The position numbers and the translations under genes were made by a program. From NCBI RefSeq assembly GCF_037976825.1, contig NZ_CP150269.1:5283501-5347500 (forward strand): 64,000 nucleotides of DNA. The letters run 5' to 3'. Below are positions 1 through 7,711 of this stretch, piece by piece. Every line of letters starts with the position of its first letter. Positions within the stretch are counted from its first letter, which is position 1. Below the pieces are notes generated by a model. It did not search any database. It had not been told where the DNA came from and was given only the letters and a program-made list of their open reading frames with translations. This DNA comes from Paenibacillus sp. FSL K6-1330. Its GTDB lineage: Bacteria > Bacillota > Bacilli > Paenibacillales > Paenibacillaceae.

Positions 1-996
1 ATCGACGAATGGTATACCGTTTTGAAAGCGTTTAAGGAACAAGATCCCAACGGCAACGGAAAGGCGGATGAAATTCCGATCATGATGGGAGCAGGCGAAC
101 TTGCCTTTACTGGCGCTTTTGGCATCCCGAACGGCTTCTATCACGAAGGAAATACGGTTAAATATGGCCCCGTTCAACCCGAATATAAGCAATACCTGGA
201 GGCTATGAACCGTTGGTACAATGAAGGCTTGCTGGACAAAGACTTTGCAGCCAATGACAGCAAAATGTACGATGCCAAAATAACCGGCAATCAGGTCGGT
301 GCGGCTGTTATGGCTGTAGGCGGAGGCATGGGCAGGTTTATGGATTTAATGGAGTCCAAGGAACCGCAATTCAAGCTTATTGCCACACCCTATCCGACGT
401 CACAATCTGGCGGTAAACCGATATTCGGTCAAATGGACAATCAGATTGTCGGCATATTCACTGCTATAACTGAAAGCAACAAGCACATCGCTGAAACCGT
501 AAAATTCTTCGATTATTTCTATAGTGAAGAAGGACGAATGATCATGAACTTCGGTAAAGAAGGCACATCCTATACGATGGTTGACGGTTATCCGAAATAT
601 ATGGATTCCGTCATGAACAATCCGGAAGGATTGCCGCTTGCCCAATCCCTGAAACAGCATGTCTTGTCCGCTGATGCGGGTCCTTTCTTGCAGGATGTAC
701 GCTATATGGAGCAATATGCGGCCAGACCGGAGCAGCAAGAGGCTTTGACGGTCTGGGCAGAACCTTCGAATGAAAAAAGAATGCCTCCGATCACCATCGC
801 CCGGGAAAATAATAGCCGATATGCCTCGATCATGAACGATATCGATACGTATAAAAATGAAATGATCGTTAAATTCATTATGGGAGCAGAATCGCTGGAT
901 AAGTTCGATGAGTATGTCGCTACCATGAAAAGCATGGGTATCGACGAGGCAATTCAAATGCAGCAATCCGGATTGGAACGCTATAACAACCGATAA
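1..996 (+). CDS. Extracellular sugar-binding lipoprotein, C-terminal part (5' end outside window)
   Basis: The reading frame is open from base 1, so the signal peptide, lipobox and N-terminal lobe lie outside the window. About 331 residues remain. The sequence near the start (DPNGNGKADEIP) is an EF-hand-like acidic loop typical of LplA-type family 1 solute-binding proteins of Paenibacillus. It should capture an oligosaccharide or sugar derivative on the outer membrane face and deliver it to the two permeases that follow (gaps of 70 and 12 bp). The ligand cannot be told from sequence. The ATPase is not in this cluster, as is usual for this subfamily, which shares an MsmX-like ATPase. Confidence 0.9.
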   Translation: MDEWYTVLKAFKEQDPNGNGKADEIPIMMGAGELAFTGAFGIPNGFYHEGNTVKYGPVQPEYKQYLEAMNRWYNEGLLDKDFAANDSKMYDAKITGNQVGAAVMAVGGGMGRFMDLMESKEPQFKLIATPYPTSQSGGKPIFGQMDNQIVGIFTAITESNKHIAETVKFFDYFYSEEGRMIMNFGKEGTSYTMVDGYPKYMDSVMNNPEGLPLAQSLKQHVLSADAGPFLQDVRYMEQYAARPEQQEALTVWAEPSNEKRMPPITIARENNSRYASIMNDIDTYKNEMIVKFIMGAESLDKFDEYVATMKSMGIDEAIQMQQSGLERYNNR

Positions 997-1066
997 CATG
1001 CCTACTACACTGGAGACGGAAAGCTTGCGGCTTGCCGTTCTCCGGTATTCAAAGAAGGAGTAAACC

Positions 1067-2029
1067 ATGCCTAATGTACAGAGAAACATTGTGAAGACGG
1101 CAACGGGGAACCGGGCAGAGAAGAAATGGAGCATGATAAAAAAGGACATAATACGGAACCGCTACATTTATCTTATCCTGCTGCCCGTCGTTGCCTACTA
1201 CATCGTTTTTCATTACGGACCCATGTATGGTCTGCAAATTGCTTTTAAAGATTACGGACTTGCCGACGGAATTTGGGGAAGTCCATGGATGGGTTTCGAT
1301 CATTTTGAAAGTTTTTTTGGAAACCACTATTTTTGGAGACTGATTCGGAACACCTTGCTGATCAATATCTATGAATTGCTGTTTGCGTTCCCCGCTTCGA
1401 TCATACTTGCCTTATTGCTTAATGAGATTCGCAGGAGTTTTTTTAAACGGATCGTCCAGACGATAAGCTATCTCCCGCACTTTATCTCCATCGTCGTTGT
1501 GGTCGGGATGATGATCGATTTCTTTGCCCGCGACGGTCTGGTGAATCAACTTCTTGGCATGATCGGACTTGAACCGATTGCCTTCATGCAGGAGCCGGGG
1601 TGGTTTCGGTTCATGTACGTCTCTTCCGGCGTCTGGCAGGGAATCGGATGGGGCTCTATTATCTATCTCGCCGCCATAGCCAACATTGATCCGACTCTCT
1701 ATGATGCGGCCCGGATTGACGGAGCGGGACGATGGAAACAGACCTTGCATATTACCCTGCCCGGGATCATGCCGACCATTGTGATATTGCTCATTCTCAA
1801 CATGGGATCCATGCTTTCCGTCGGGAGCGAGAAAATTATTTTGATGTACAATCCGATGACCTATGAGACGGCCGATGTCATCTCTACCTATGTATTCAGG
1901 AAAGGTATCCTGGGAGCCGATTTCGGTTATACCGCTGCCGTTGGGTTATTCAATTCGGTCATCAGCTTCATTCTGATCGTACTCGCCAATTCCATTAGCA
2001 AACGAGTGAGCGAACATAAATTGTGGTAA
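1067..2029 (+). CDS. Sugar ABC transporter permease, LplB-like
   Basis: This 320-residue protein is an integral membrane permease of the binding-protein-dependent sugar family. After a basic N-terminus, the first hydrophobic segment (YIYLILLPVVAYYIVF) is followed by an extracytoplasmic loop and five more hydrophobic segments. The cytoplasmic EAA-type loop reads DAARIDGAGRWKQTLHITLPG, close to the consensus that docks the ATPase. The ATG at 1067 has the ribosome site AAGGAG a few bases upstream. It is the first of two permeases in the cluster, and its family relatives are LplB/YtcP-type partners of extracellular solute-binding proteins. Confidence 0.92.
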   Translation: MPNVQRNIVKTATGNRAEKKWSMIKKDIIRNRYIYLILLPVVAYYIVFHYGPMYGLQIAFKDYGLADGIWGSPWMGFDHFESFFGNHYFWRLIRNTLLINIYELLFAFPASIILALLLNEIRRSFFKRIVQTISYLPHFISIVVVVGMMIDFFARDGLVNQLLGMIGLEPIAFMQEPGWFRFMYVSSGVWQGIGWGSIIYLAAIANIDPTLYDAARIDGAGRWKQTLHITLPGIMPTIVILLILNMGSMLSVGSEKIILMYNPMTYETADVISTYVFRKGILGADFGYTAAVGLFNSVISFILIVLANSISKRVSEHKLW

Positions 2030-2041
2030 GGGAGGACCGGT

Positions 2042-2923
2042 ATGTTTCACAAACGCAGCCTGGGTGAATCGATATTTTCCGTCGTCAATACATGTTTCAT
2101 GCTCCTGCTTTGCTTCGTCACGCTTTATCCGTTCCTATACGTATTATTCGCATCTTTAAGCGATCCTGCAGAAATCGCCCGATTTCGCGGCATGCTGTTT
2201 TTCCCGACCGGGTTTAATCTGGATGCGTATAAAGCCGTTATAGATAATCCCATGATTCTGACCGGCTACCGGAACACCCTCTTCTATGTTGCTGGCGGCA
2301 CAATCATTAACCTATTCATGACAACGCTCGGTGCCTATGCCCTTTCTCGCCGCAACGTCTATTTCAACAATTCCATCATGCTCATCATCGTGATTACGAT
2401 GGTGTTCAATGGGGGGCTGATTCCAACCTTTCTGCTGGTGAACAGTCTCGGCATGCTGGATACGCCTTGGGCTCTTCTCTTGCCCGGGGCTATCAGTTCA
2501 TTTAACTTGATCATTATGCGAACCGCCTTTCAAGCGGTACCCGTTAGTTTGGAGGAATCCGCGCGGATCGACGGGGCCAATGATTGGATTATTATGAGCA
2601 GAATCATTGTGCCTCTTTCGATGCCCGTTATTGCCGTCATGGTGCTGTGGTATGCAGTGGGACATTGGAATTCATACTTTAGCGCATTGATTTATTTGCG
2701 TGATCGGGAGTTATTTCCTCTACAGCTAGTGCTCCGTGAAATTCTGATCTCGAATAGTACGGACAGTATGACGACCGATGCAGCAGCCACAGATCGGTTG
2801 GACATCGGGATCACGATCAAATATGCGACGATTATCATATCTACACTTCCAATATTATGCCTGTACCCGTTTCTGCAAAAGTATTTTGTGCACGGTGTCC
2901 TGATTGGTGCGTTAAAAGAATGA
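2042..2923 (+). CDS. Sugar ABC transporter permease, LplC-like
   Basis: This 293-residue permease is the second half of the heterodimeric channel. It has six predicted membrane segments and an EAA loop with EESARIDGANDWIIMSRIIVP. The C-terminus ends YFVHGVLIGALKE, a recurrent ending in LplC/YtcP proteins. It starts 12 bp after the previous stop with GGGAGG ahead of the ATG, so the two permeases are one transcript. A strong hairpin at 2958-3000 lies between this gene and the regulator that follows. The substrate is unknown. Confidence 0.92.
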   Translation: MFHKRSLGESIFSVVNTCFMLLLCFVTLYPFLYVLFASLSDPAEIARFRGMLFFPTGFNLDAYKAVIDNPMILTGYRNTLFYVAGGTIINLFMTTLGAYALSRRNVYFNNSIMLIIVITMVFNGGLIPTFLLVNSLGMLDTPWALLLPGAISSFNLIIMRTAFQAVPVSLEESARIDGANDWIIMSRIIVPLSMPVIAVMVLWYAVGHWNSYFSALIYLRDRELFPLQLVLREILISNSTDSMTTDAAATDRLDIGITIKYATIIISTLPILCLYPFLQKYFVHGVLIGALKE

Positions 2924-2957
2924 TCATCACACGAATCGGTCATCCAACGAAGGGAGC

Positions 2958-3000
2958 AAGCTTGCTCTTCCCGAATTATAGGGATTGAGCAAGCTTTTCT
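2958..3000 (+). terminator. Rho-independent terminator after the permease operon
   Basis: AAGCTTGCTC followed by TTCCC pairs with GGGATT and GAGCAAGCTT around an 8-base loop, and a short T-rich stretch follows. It separates the importer genes from the regulator gene starting at 3018. Read-through or an independent promoter must supply the regulator. Confidence 0.75.
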
Positions 3001-3017
3001 ATACTAGGAGGATCGCC

Positions 3018-5390
3018 ATGTTTTCAATCATTCGAAGAAAGAATGCCGGAAGCAAAAGAAGGAGCCTATTCATCAGGATGCTCGTATCCAATTGTCTTCT
3101 GCTCCTGGTTCCCATCCTGATTTGGTTTGTGTTCTATACCAATATTGAACATATCATGAAATCCAATGCGGAACGGTCCAATCTCGGCATGCTGGAGCAG
3201 ATGCGTCTCAATATAGACAGCAATTTTAAAGAAATTGAACAATTATCCCATCAAATTATACTCAATCCGAAGCTGCGTTATTTATTGGATACGGAACACA
3301 AAGACTTGTCAGAACGGTATCATTTGGTCCAGTTTACAAGAGATTATTTAAACATGCATTCGAGAATTACCAAGGATTTTGTATACGATTTCTATATTTT
3401 TTTGGACCGAAGCGATTCTGTAATCAAACCGAATCTCGTAACCGATTCTCACAACTTTTATGATAAATATTATCGCTTTGAACATCTGACCCATGAAGAA
3501 TGGCGTAAGCAGATGACTAGCTATCATAGTCAAACATACCTGCCGTCCTCCACCTTACAACGAAACGGCTACCTGAAGGATGACCCCATGCAAGTGATTA
3601 CCTTTATGCAATCGTTGCCGGTCGAAGACACATCCAATATTAAAGGGAATCTTACGGTTCTGATCGATGAAACCAAGATTCACGAAATGACACGACAAAT
3701 CGAGTCCGCAAACGGGAGTTCCGTTTATATCGTGAACCAAAATCATGAACTCATCAGCAGTACCCCTGGTGCAAGTCCGTTATCACACTCGATATTGAAT
3801 GAACTGAAGTCGAACTCCGGTTTACGCAATTACAATCTGAACGGTCAAGATGTAACGGTATCATTCACAACCTCGGGACAAGTCGGATGGTACTATATTG
3901 CTGTGATGCCTTTGAATATATATCTACAGAAAGTGAAACAAATGGAGCATCTTGCGCTGTGGCTTCTCTTGCTATGTATCCTTGCGGGGAGTGCAGCTGC
4001 ATATGGAATCGCGTACAGAAACTATTTTCCAATCAAGAGAATGATAGAGGCGATTCAGGCCGGAAAGTCTCATCCACGTAAACCTGCTGTGAATGAATTT
4101 GACTACATCCTGGAAATGATGAAGATTTCCTGGGATGAAGAAAGGCATATTAAAAACAAACTGACTCAACAACTGCCCATTCTTCGTTCTAACTATTTGC
4201 ATCGTGTGCTTCAAGGCTACTTTGAACCTCCAGAGCAAATGAAACAGTCGCTGGAATTTATGGGCATCCATTTTCCATTTCCTCATTTTGCCGTCATTCT
4301 CGTTCAAGTGGACGACATGTCCCGGTTCGCACCGAACCAAAGTGAAAAACAATGGGCATTGGTGCGATTTATCATCTCCAATCTGGCTGAAGATTCAATC
4401 TACGAAGGCCATACGATACATACGATCGACTTGGAGAAAGACCGGCTGGCCCTGCTCGTTAATCTAATGCCGGATCAGATGGATCATCCGGCTTGCCGGG
4501 TGAAGGACATCGTATCCGAATTGCATCGCATGCTGGAGACTAGGTTCAAGCTGGAGATCAGCATAGCCGTAAGCGGCGTTCATAAGGGCCAGCATCAGAT
4601 TGGGGAAGCCTATTTGGAAGCGGCTGCCGCCTTAGAGTACAGGATGGTCAATGGGCAGCTGTCGACCTTTTACTATCATGATATTCGCCAGAAAAAGCTG
4701 CAATATTATTACCCCGTCGAAACCGAGCTGCAGTTAATTAACTGTATTCGAAGCGGCGATACAGAGCAAGTTATCCAACTGCTCACACAGCTGTTCGATC
4801 GAAATTTTCGCGACGAATCCATCACTCCGGAGCTTGGGAGGTGCTTATTATTCAGTCTTGCCGGTACCCTGTTGCGTATCATGGCATCGGATTCGGATAC
4901 GCTGGCCTACCGGAAGCTTACAGAAGGTGACATCCACCCTGTGCGATTCCTGGTTTCCTGTAAAACAACCGACGAAATGTTTGAAAAAGCGAAGGACCTG
5001 TATGTATCGGCCGCCGAATCGTTCAAACTGGAACGAAGCGATCACAATGAACAGCTCCTTCTGCAAATTCAAACCTGCATTCAAGCGAATTACGCCGATC
5101 CAAACATGAGCTTGAATTTAGTGTCTGAGCATTTGCAGATCACGCCGCAATATATTTCACAATTTTTTAAAAGAGTGAGTGGACAGAACTTCAACGACTA
5201 TCTGACTGTCGTACGCATGGATCACGCTAAGAAACTGATGTCGGATCCTGGGCTGACCAACGCACAGATTGCCAAGATGGTCGGTTATACAAGCGATACT
5301 GTTTTCATTCGGGTTTTTAAGAAGATCGAAGGCATTACTCCCGGTAAATATAGAGAAAGTATTACGAAATGTGCCGGATTAAATCAATAG
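3018..5390 (+). CDS. Membrane-anchored AraC-family transcriptional regulator
   Basis: The 790-residue protein has a basic N-terminus, a membrane segment at about residues 21-43, a roughly 270-residue extracytoplasmic part of Cache-like size, and a second membrane segment at about 312-332. A cytoplasmic linker and a C-terminal AraC/XylS double helix-turn-helix at about 682-784 follow (PQYISQFFKRVSGQNFNDYL, then AQIAKMVGYTSDTVFIRVFKK). I chose the ATG at 3018 because AGGAGG sits seven bases upstream; an in-frame TTG at 2985 lies inside the terminator. Architecture and position suggest a one-component sensor that detects an external signal and controls the adjacent sugar importer. The ligand and operators are unknown. 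Confidence 0.88.
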   Translation: MFSIIRRKNAGSKRRSLFIRMLVSNCLLLLVPILIWFVFYTNIEHIMKSNAERSNLGMLEQMRLNIDSNFKEIEQLSHQIILNPKLRYLLDTEHKDLSERYHLVQFTRDYLNMHSRITKDFVYDFYIFLDRSDSVIKPNLVTDSHNFYDKYYRFEHLTHEEWRKQMTSYHSQTYLPSSTLQRNGYLKDDPMQVITFMQSLPVEDTSNIKGNLTVLIDETKIHEMTRQIESANGSSVYIVNQNHELISSTPGASPLSHSILNELKSNSGLRNYNLNGQDVTVSFTTSGQVGWYYIAVMPLNIYLQKVKQMEHLALWLLLLCILAGSAAAYGIAYRNYFPIKRMIEAIQAGKSHPRKPAVNEFDYILEMMKISWDEERHIKNKLTQQLPILRSNYLHRVLQGYFEPPEQMKQSLEFMGIHFPFPHFAVILVQVDDMSRFAPNQSEKQWALVRFIISNLAEDSIYEGHTIHTIDLEKDRLALLVNLMPDQMDHPACRVKDIVSELHRMLETRFKLEISIAVSGVHKGQHQIGEAYLEAAAALEYRMVNGQLSTFYYHDIRQKKLQYYYPVETELQLINCIRSGDTEQVIQLLTQLFDRNFRDESITPELGRCLLFSLAGTLLRIMASDSDTLAYRKLTEGDIHPVRFLVSCKTTDEMFEKAKDLYVSAAESFKLERSDHNEQLLLQIQTCIQANYADPNMSLNLVSEHLQITPQYISQFFKRVSGQNFNDYLTVVRMDHAKKLMSDPGLTNAQIAKMVGYTSDTVFIRVFKKIEGITPGKYRESITKCAGLNQ

Positions 5391-5444
5391 GAATATATAC
5401 CGCATTATTTTATATCGGCAGCACATCTCTCATTAAAAGACAGG

Positions 5445-5936
5445 ATGTGCTGCATGATTACGGTCGCTTTTCTTGACGCGCTATCCGCCATTTTTCAATC
5501 CATGGGAGGGTTACTGCCAGGGATAGGCTACTTGATTAGTCCCCTCGCTACAGCCCCCATTGTGTTATGTACGATCCTTTCCGTCGGTTCCGGTCTGACC
5601 GCCTATTTGCTCACGATGTTGCTTCTCTTTTTTATCCAACCAAGCGAACTGATCGTTTTTCCTTTCACGACAGGCTTATTGGGGCTTGGGGTTGGCGGTT
5701 CGCTGATTTATTTGAACATACGTTTGCCGGTCGTGATTACCGGGTCGTTGTCTTTGTGGGCAGGAATCCTTTTTTTGCTATACGTTTTTTGATTTCCTGT
5801 TCTGGGCCCGGCAGTTTCATCTACATTTAGCCTGAGTACGATCGCCATCATTTATGTGTTCTCGCTTTTCTACAGCTGGCTTTGGGTAGAAATAAGCAGG
5901 TATTACATTAAGAAAATAAGTAAAGGGATTACTTGA
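5445..5936 (+). pseudogene. Small membrane protein gene interrupted by an in-frame TGA
   Basis: A hydrophobic reading frame from 5445 (or ATG 5454) has about four membrane segments and stops at TGA 5790-5792. In the same frame it continues without further stops to TGA 5934-5936. The second part encodes another membrane segment (STIAIIYVFSLFYSWLW) and a basic tail. The hydrophobic, protein-like continuation in an unchanged frame points to a nonsense mutation, possibly TGG to TGA, in a gene of about 160 codons. I do not recognise the family. A 10-bp hairpin overlaps the start region. It could also be a truncated but functional 112-115 residue protein. Confidence 0.5.
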
Positions 5937-6083
5937 TTAAGACTAGGCAATCCACGCTATCAGCGCCCACTAACCTCTTTCTTCTACCAGCTGTTAGTAT
6001 CTTCTTCGAATTCCCCATAACTCCTGCCAAATAATTCTTCTAAAACTCCATTGTCAATTTTTTTGAACCGAGCCTTTTTCAAT

Positions 6084-6124
6084 TAAAAAAATAAAACGGC
6101 CATACGATTGAGCTTGGCCGTTTT
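6084..6124 (-). terminator. Terminator of the small secreted protein gene
   Basis: On the minus strand AAAACGGCC pairs with GGCCGTTTT around a 14-base loop and is followed by ATTTTTTT. It ends transcription from the gene at 6142-6495. Confidence 0.85.
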
Positions 6125-6141
6125 AATCTCTATGTCTTTTA

Positions 6142-6495
6142 TTAATTGGCTTGATTCAAACTAACAGGTCCTAAACTACCATAAGACCCTTGGAATTGTC
6201 CTTTGAGGACATAAGTTCCAGGGCTAAGATAACCTACTGAATACTCGACAGGACTTGAAGAAGTTGGCCCAATATTCACGGTAGTCGTGAAGACTGTACT
6301 AAGTTGACCAGATGGTCCTTTCGAATAAAGCGTTAGATCAACGGTTTCATTCGTAGAACTCCATAGGCCAACACTTAATTTATATTGAGCTGGTTGGCTA
6401 ACTGTCAAATCATGAGATGTTGCAGTATAGGCAGCAAATGCACTAGTAGAGAAAGAGAAGCACGCTAATAATAAGATTAGTACTACTTTTTTCAT
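6142..6495 (-). CDS. Small secreted protein of unknown function
   Basis: The 117-residue product begins with a classical signal peptide (basic MKK, hydrophobic VLILLLACFSFSTSA, likely cleavage after AFA). The mature part of about 95 residues is rich in Ser, Thr, Tyr and Gly and looks like a beta-sandwich, with segments such as YKLSVGLWSSTNETVDLTLY and SPGTYVLKGQFQG resembling pre-peptidase C-terminal or carbohydrate-binding folds. I do not recognise a specific family. The ATG has a near-perfect AAAGGAGGTGA six bases upstream, and a terminator follows, so it is a single-gene transcript expected to be translated strongly. Confidence 0.75.
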   Translation of the reverse strand: MKKVVLILLLACFSFSTSAFAAYTATSHDLTVSQPAQYKLSVGLWSSTNETVDLTLYSKGPSGQLSTVFTTTVNIGPTSSSPVEYSVGYLSPGTYVLKGQFQGSYGSLGPVSLNQAN

Positions 6496-6672
6496 TTATT
6501 CACCTCCTTTCTTTCCTTCCTTCTTGATATAGAATGTCAGTAGAGAAAATATATGTAATGGTTAGATCATAAAGTAATATTTTAACTATTATACCAAAAT
6601 AAATATTATATGCATATATATCGAAATTCTGAACAAAAAACGTTTGGTGTTGGTGGTACGGTTAATATATTG

Positions 6673-6720
6673 CAAAAAAAAAGCACCGATTCCATCTGCA
6701 GTGCAGAGGAACTGGTACTT
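6673..6720 (-). terminator. Terminator behind the truncated membrane gene
   Basis: On the minus strand AAGTACCAGTTCC pairs, with one mismatch and wobble pairs, with GGAATCGGTGCTT and is followed by a run of T. It sits about 55 bp after the stop of the 6775-7545 gene fragment, so that fragment keeps its original 3' end. Confidence 0.7.
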
Positions 6721-6774
6721 CTAGATTTCAGGTATTCGCTTCCCCCTGCATTACCGTAAATTTCCTGTGTGTGT

Positions 6775-7545
6775 TTAAGTTTGAAAAGGAACCAAGGTAG
6801 CCGTGTTAGCAACTCCAATCATCGTTATGATCAATGTATTCACCATTGCACCGAGCCAAATGTTTCCTGTCAGTTTGTATAGGCTTCGACTAATCATTGC
6901 CGCTGCAAATAATAAGAAAATAAAGGGAAGTAAAACCATGGGATAAAGTCTCGTCTCTTGCCAGAATGAGTTGCCCGTCATAAATAAAACAGCATACTGG
7001 ATTCCATTGATCATCATGATTCCAAGCACATTTCCGAATCCAGCGACAATCATGTTTACTTTTTCAGACTTGATATTGCTGAAACTCAATTTGTTTATAA
7101 ACAACGAGTTCGTCAGATAAAAAATGAAGAAGAATGGCAGGTAGTTCATCCACACCAAGAACTTATCTGAATGGAATGTAAATACCCCCAGTATCCATAA
7201 TTTAAAATCAGCATTTAAGATGTATTCTGCCAAAAATACAACCGTAAAAAAGATTCCAAAGATACATAGAGCAAGAATAAAAGTCTTCATCAAGGGGTTC
7301 AGACCGATTTTTAATCCTAGATGTTGAATAGAAAGCTCAGCACTATTTCTTTTCTCCTGTCTATATTTCCAAATAACCAGGGCCAATCCAACAAGGCTAT
7401 TAAAGATCGCCCATATCATAATATAGTTTGTAATCGGCTGGGGAAACCATTTTACAGACATGAAACTGGACGTGCTCTTAAAAATAAACCGGTCTGTTCC
7501 ACCATCATACAGAGCAACATAGGGGAGCTCCAACTGCTCCTCTCC
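6775..7545 (-). pseudogene. 5'-truncated multi-pass membrane protein gene
   Basis: About 255 residues of coding sequence remain, with six hydrophobic segments and a C-terminus containing SLYKLTGNIWLGAMVNTLII. That ending resembles the membrane half of some Firmicute proteins in which an alpha/beta hydrolase domain is followed by a membrane domain; this match is from memory and weak. The upstream continuation of the frame is not protein of this gene. It runs into a group II intron 3' end and then the nrdJ terminator. There is no in-frame start with a ribosome site, so the N-terminal part has been lost. Confidence 0.6.
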
Positions 7546-7555
7546 CTTCCTATAA

Positions 7556-7616
7556 CAACCGAGTAGGTAGGGCAGCTCCCCCTTCCACTCACACCACCGT
7601 ACATGCTGGCCGTACG
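7556..7616 (-). mobile_element. 3'-end remnant of a group II intron
   Basis: Read on the minus strand, this segment contains TACGGTGGTGTGAG, a GGAAGGGGGAGCTGCCC stem and CCTACTCGGTTGT. This is the order seen at the 3' end of many bacterial group II introns: the second half of domain V, a domain VI stem and a CCTACTCGAT-like end. The first half of domain V and everything upstream, including any reverse transcriptase, are gone. It abuts the T-run of the nrdJ terminator. Group IIC introns are known to insert just behind terminator hairpins, which fits, but the class is my inference. Confidence 0.6.
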
Positions 7617-7651
7617 AAAAAAAAGGAGATCCCCGCCTTCGCGGAAATCTC
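7617..7651 (-). terminator. Terminator of nrdJ
   Basis: On the minus strand GAGATTTCCGC pairs imperfectly with GCGGGGATCTC around a GAA-type loop and is followed by eight T. It lies about 60 bp after the nrdJ stop codon and marks the junction with the intron remnant. Confidence 0.85.
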
Positions 7652-7711
7652 ACATGCCTTTAAAATGATCATTCATTATCTAATGTTTTCTAAACAAAGA
7701 GTTCAACTTCC

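Noticed and set aside
5984..6082. Short minus-strand frame (KIDNGVLEELFGRS...)
   Set aside because: Looks somewhat protein-like but only about 33 codons, starting right after a stop and with no ribosome site; perhaps a gene remnant, not supportable.
7546..7653. Apparent N-terminal extension of the truncated membrane gene
   Set aside because: The extension translates the nrdJ terminator and the intron 3' end; it is not protein-like and has no start.
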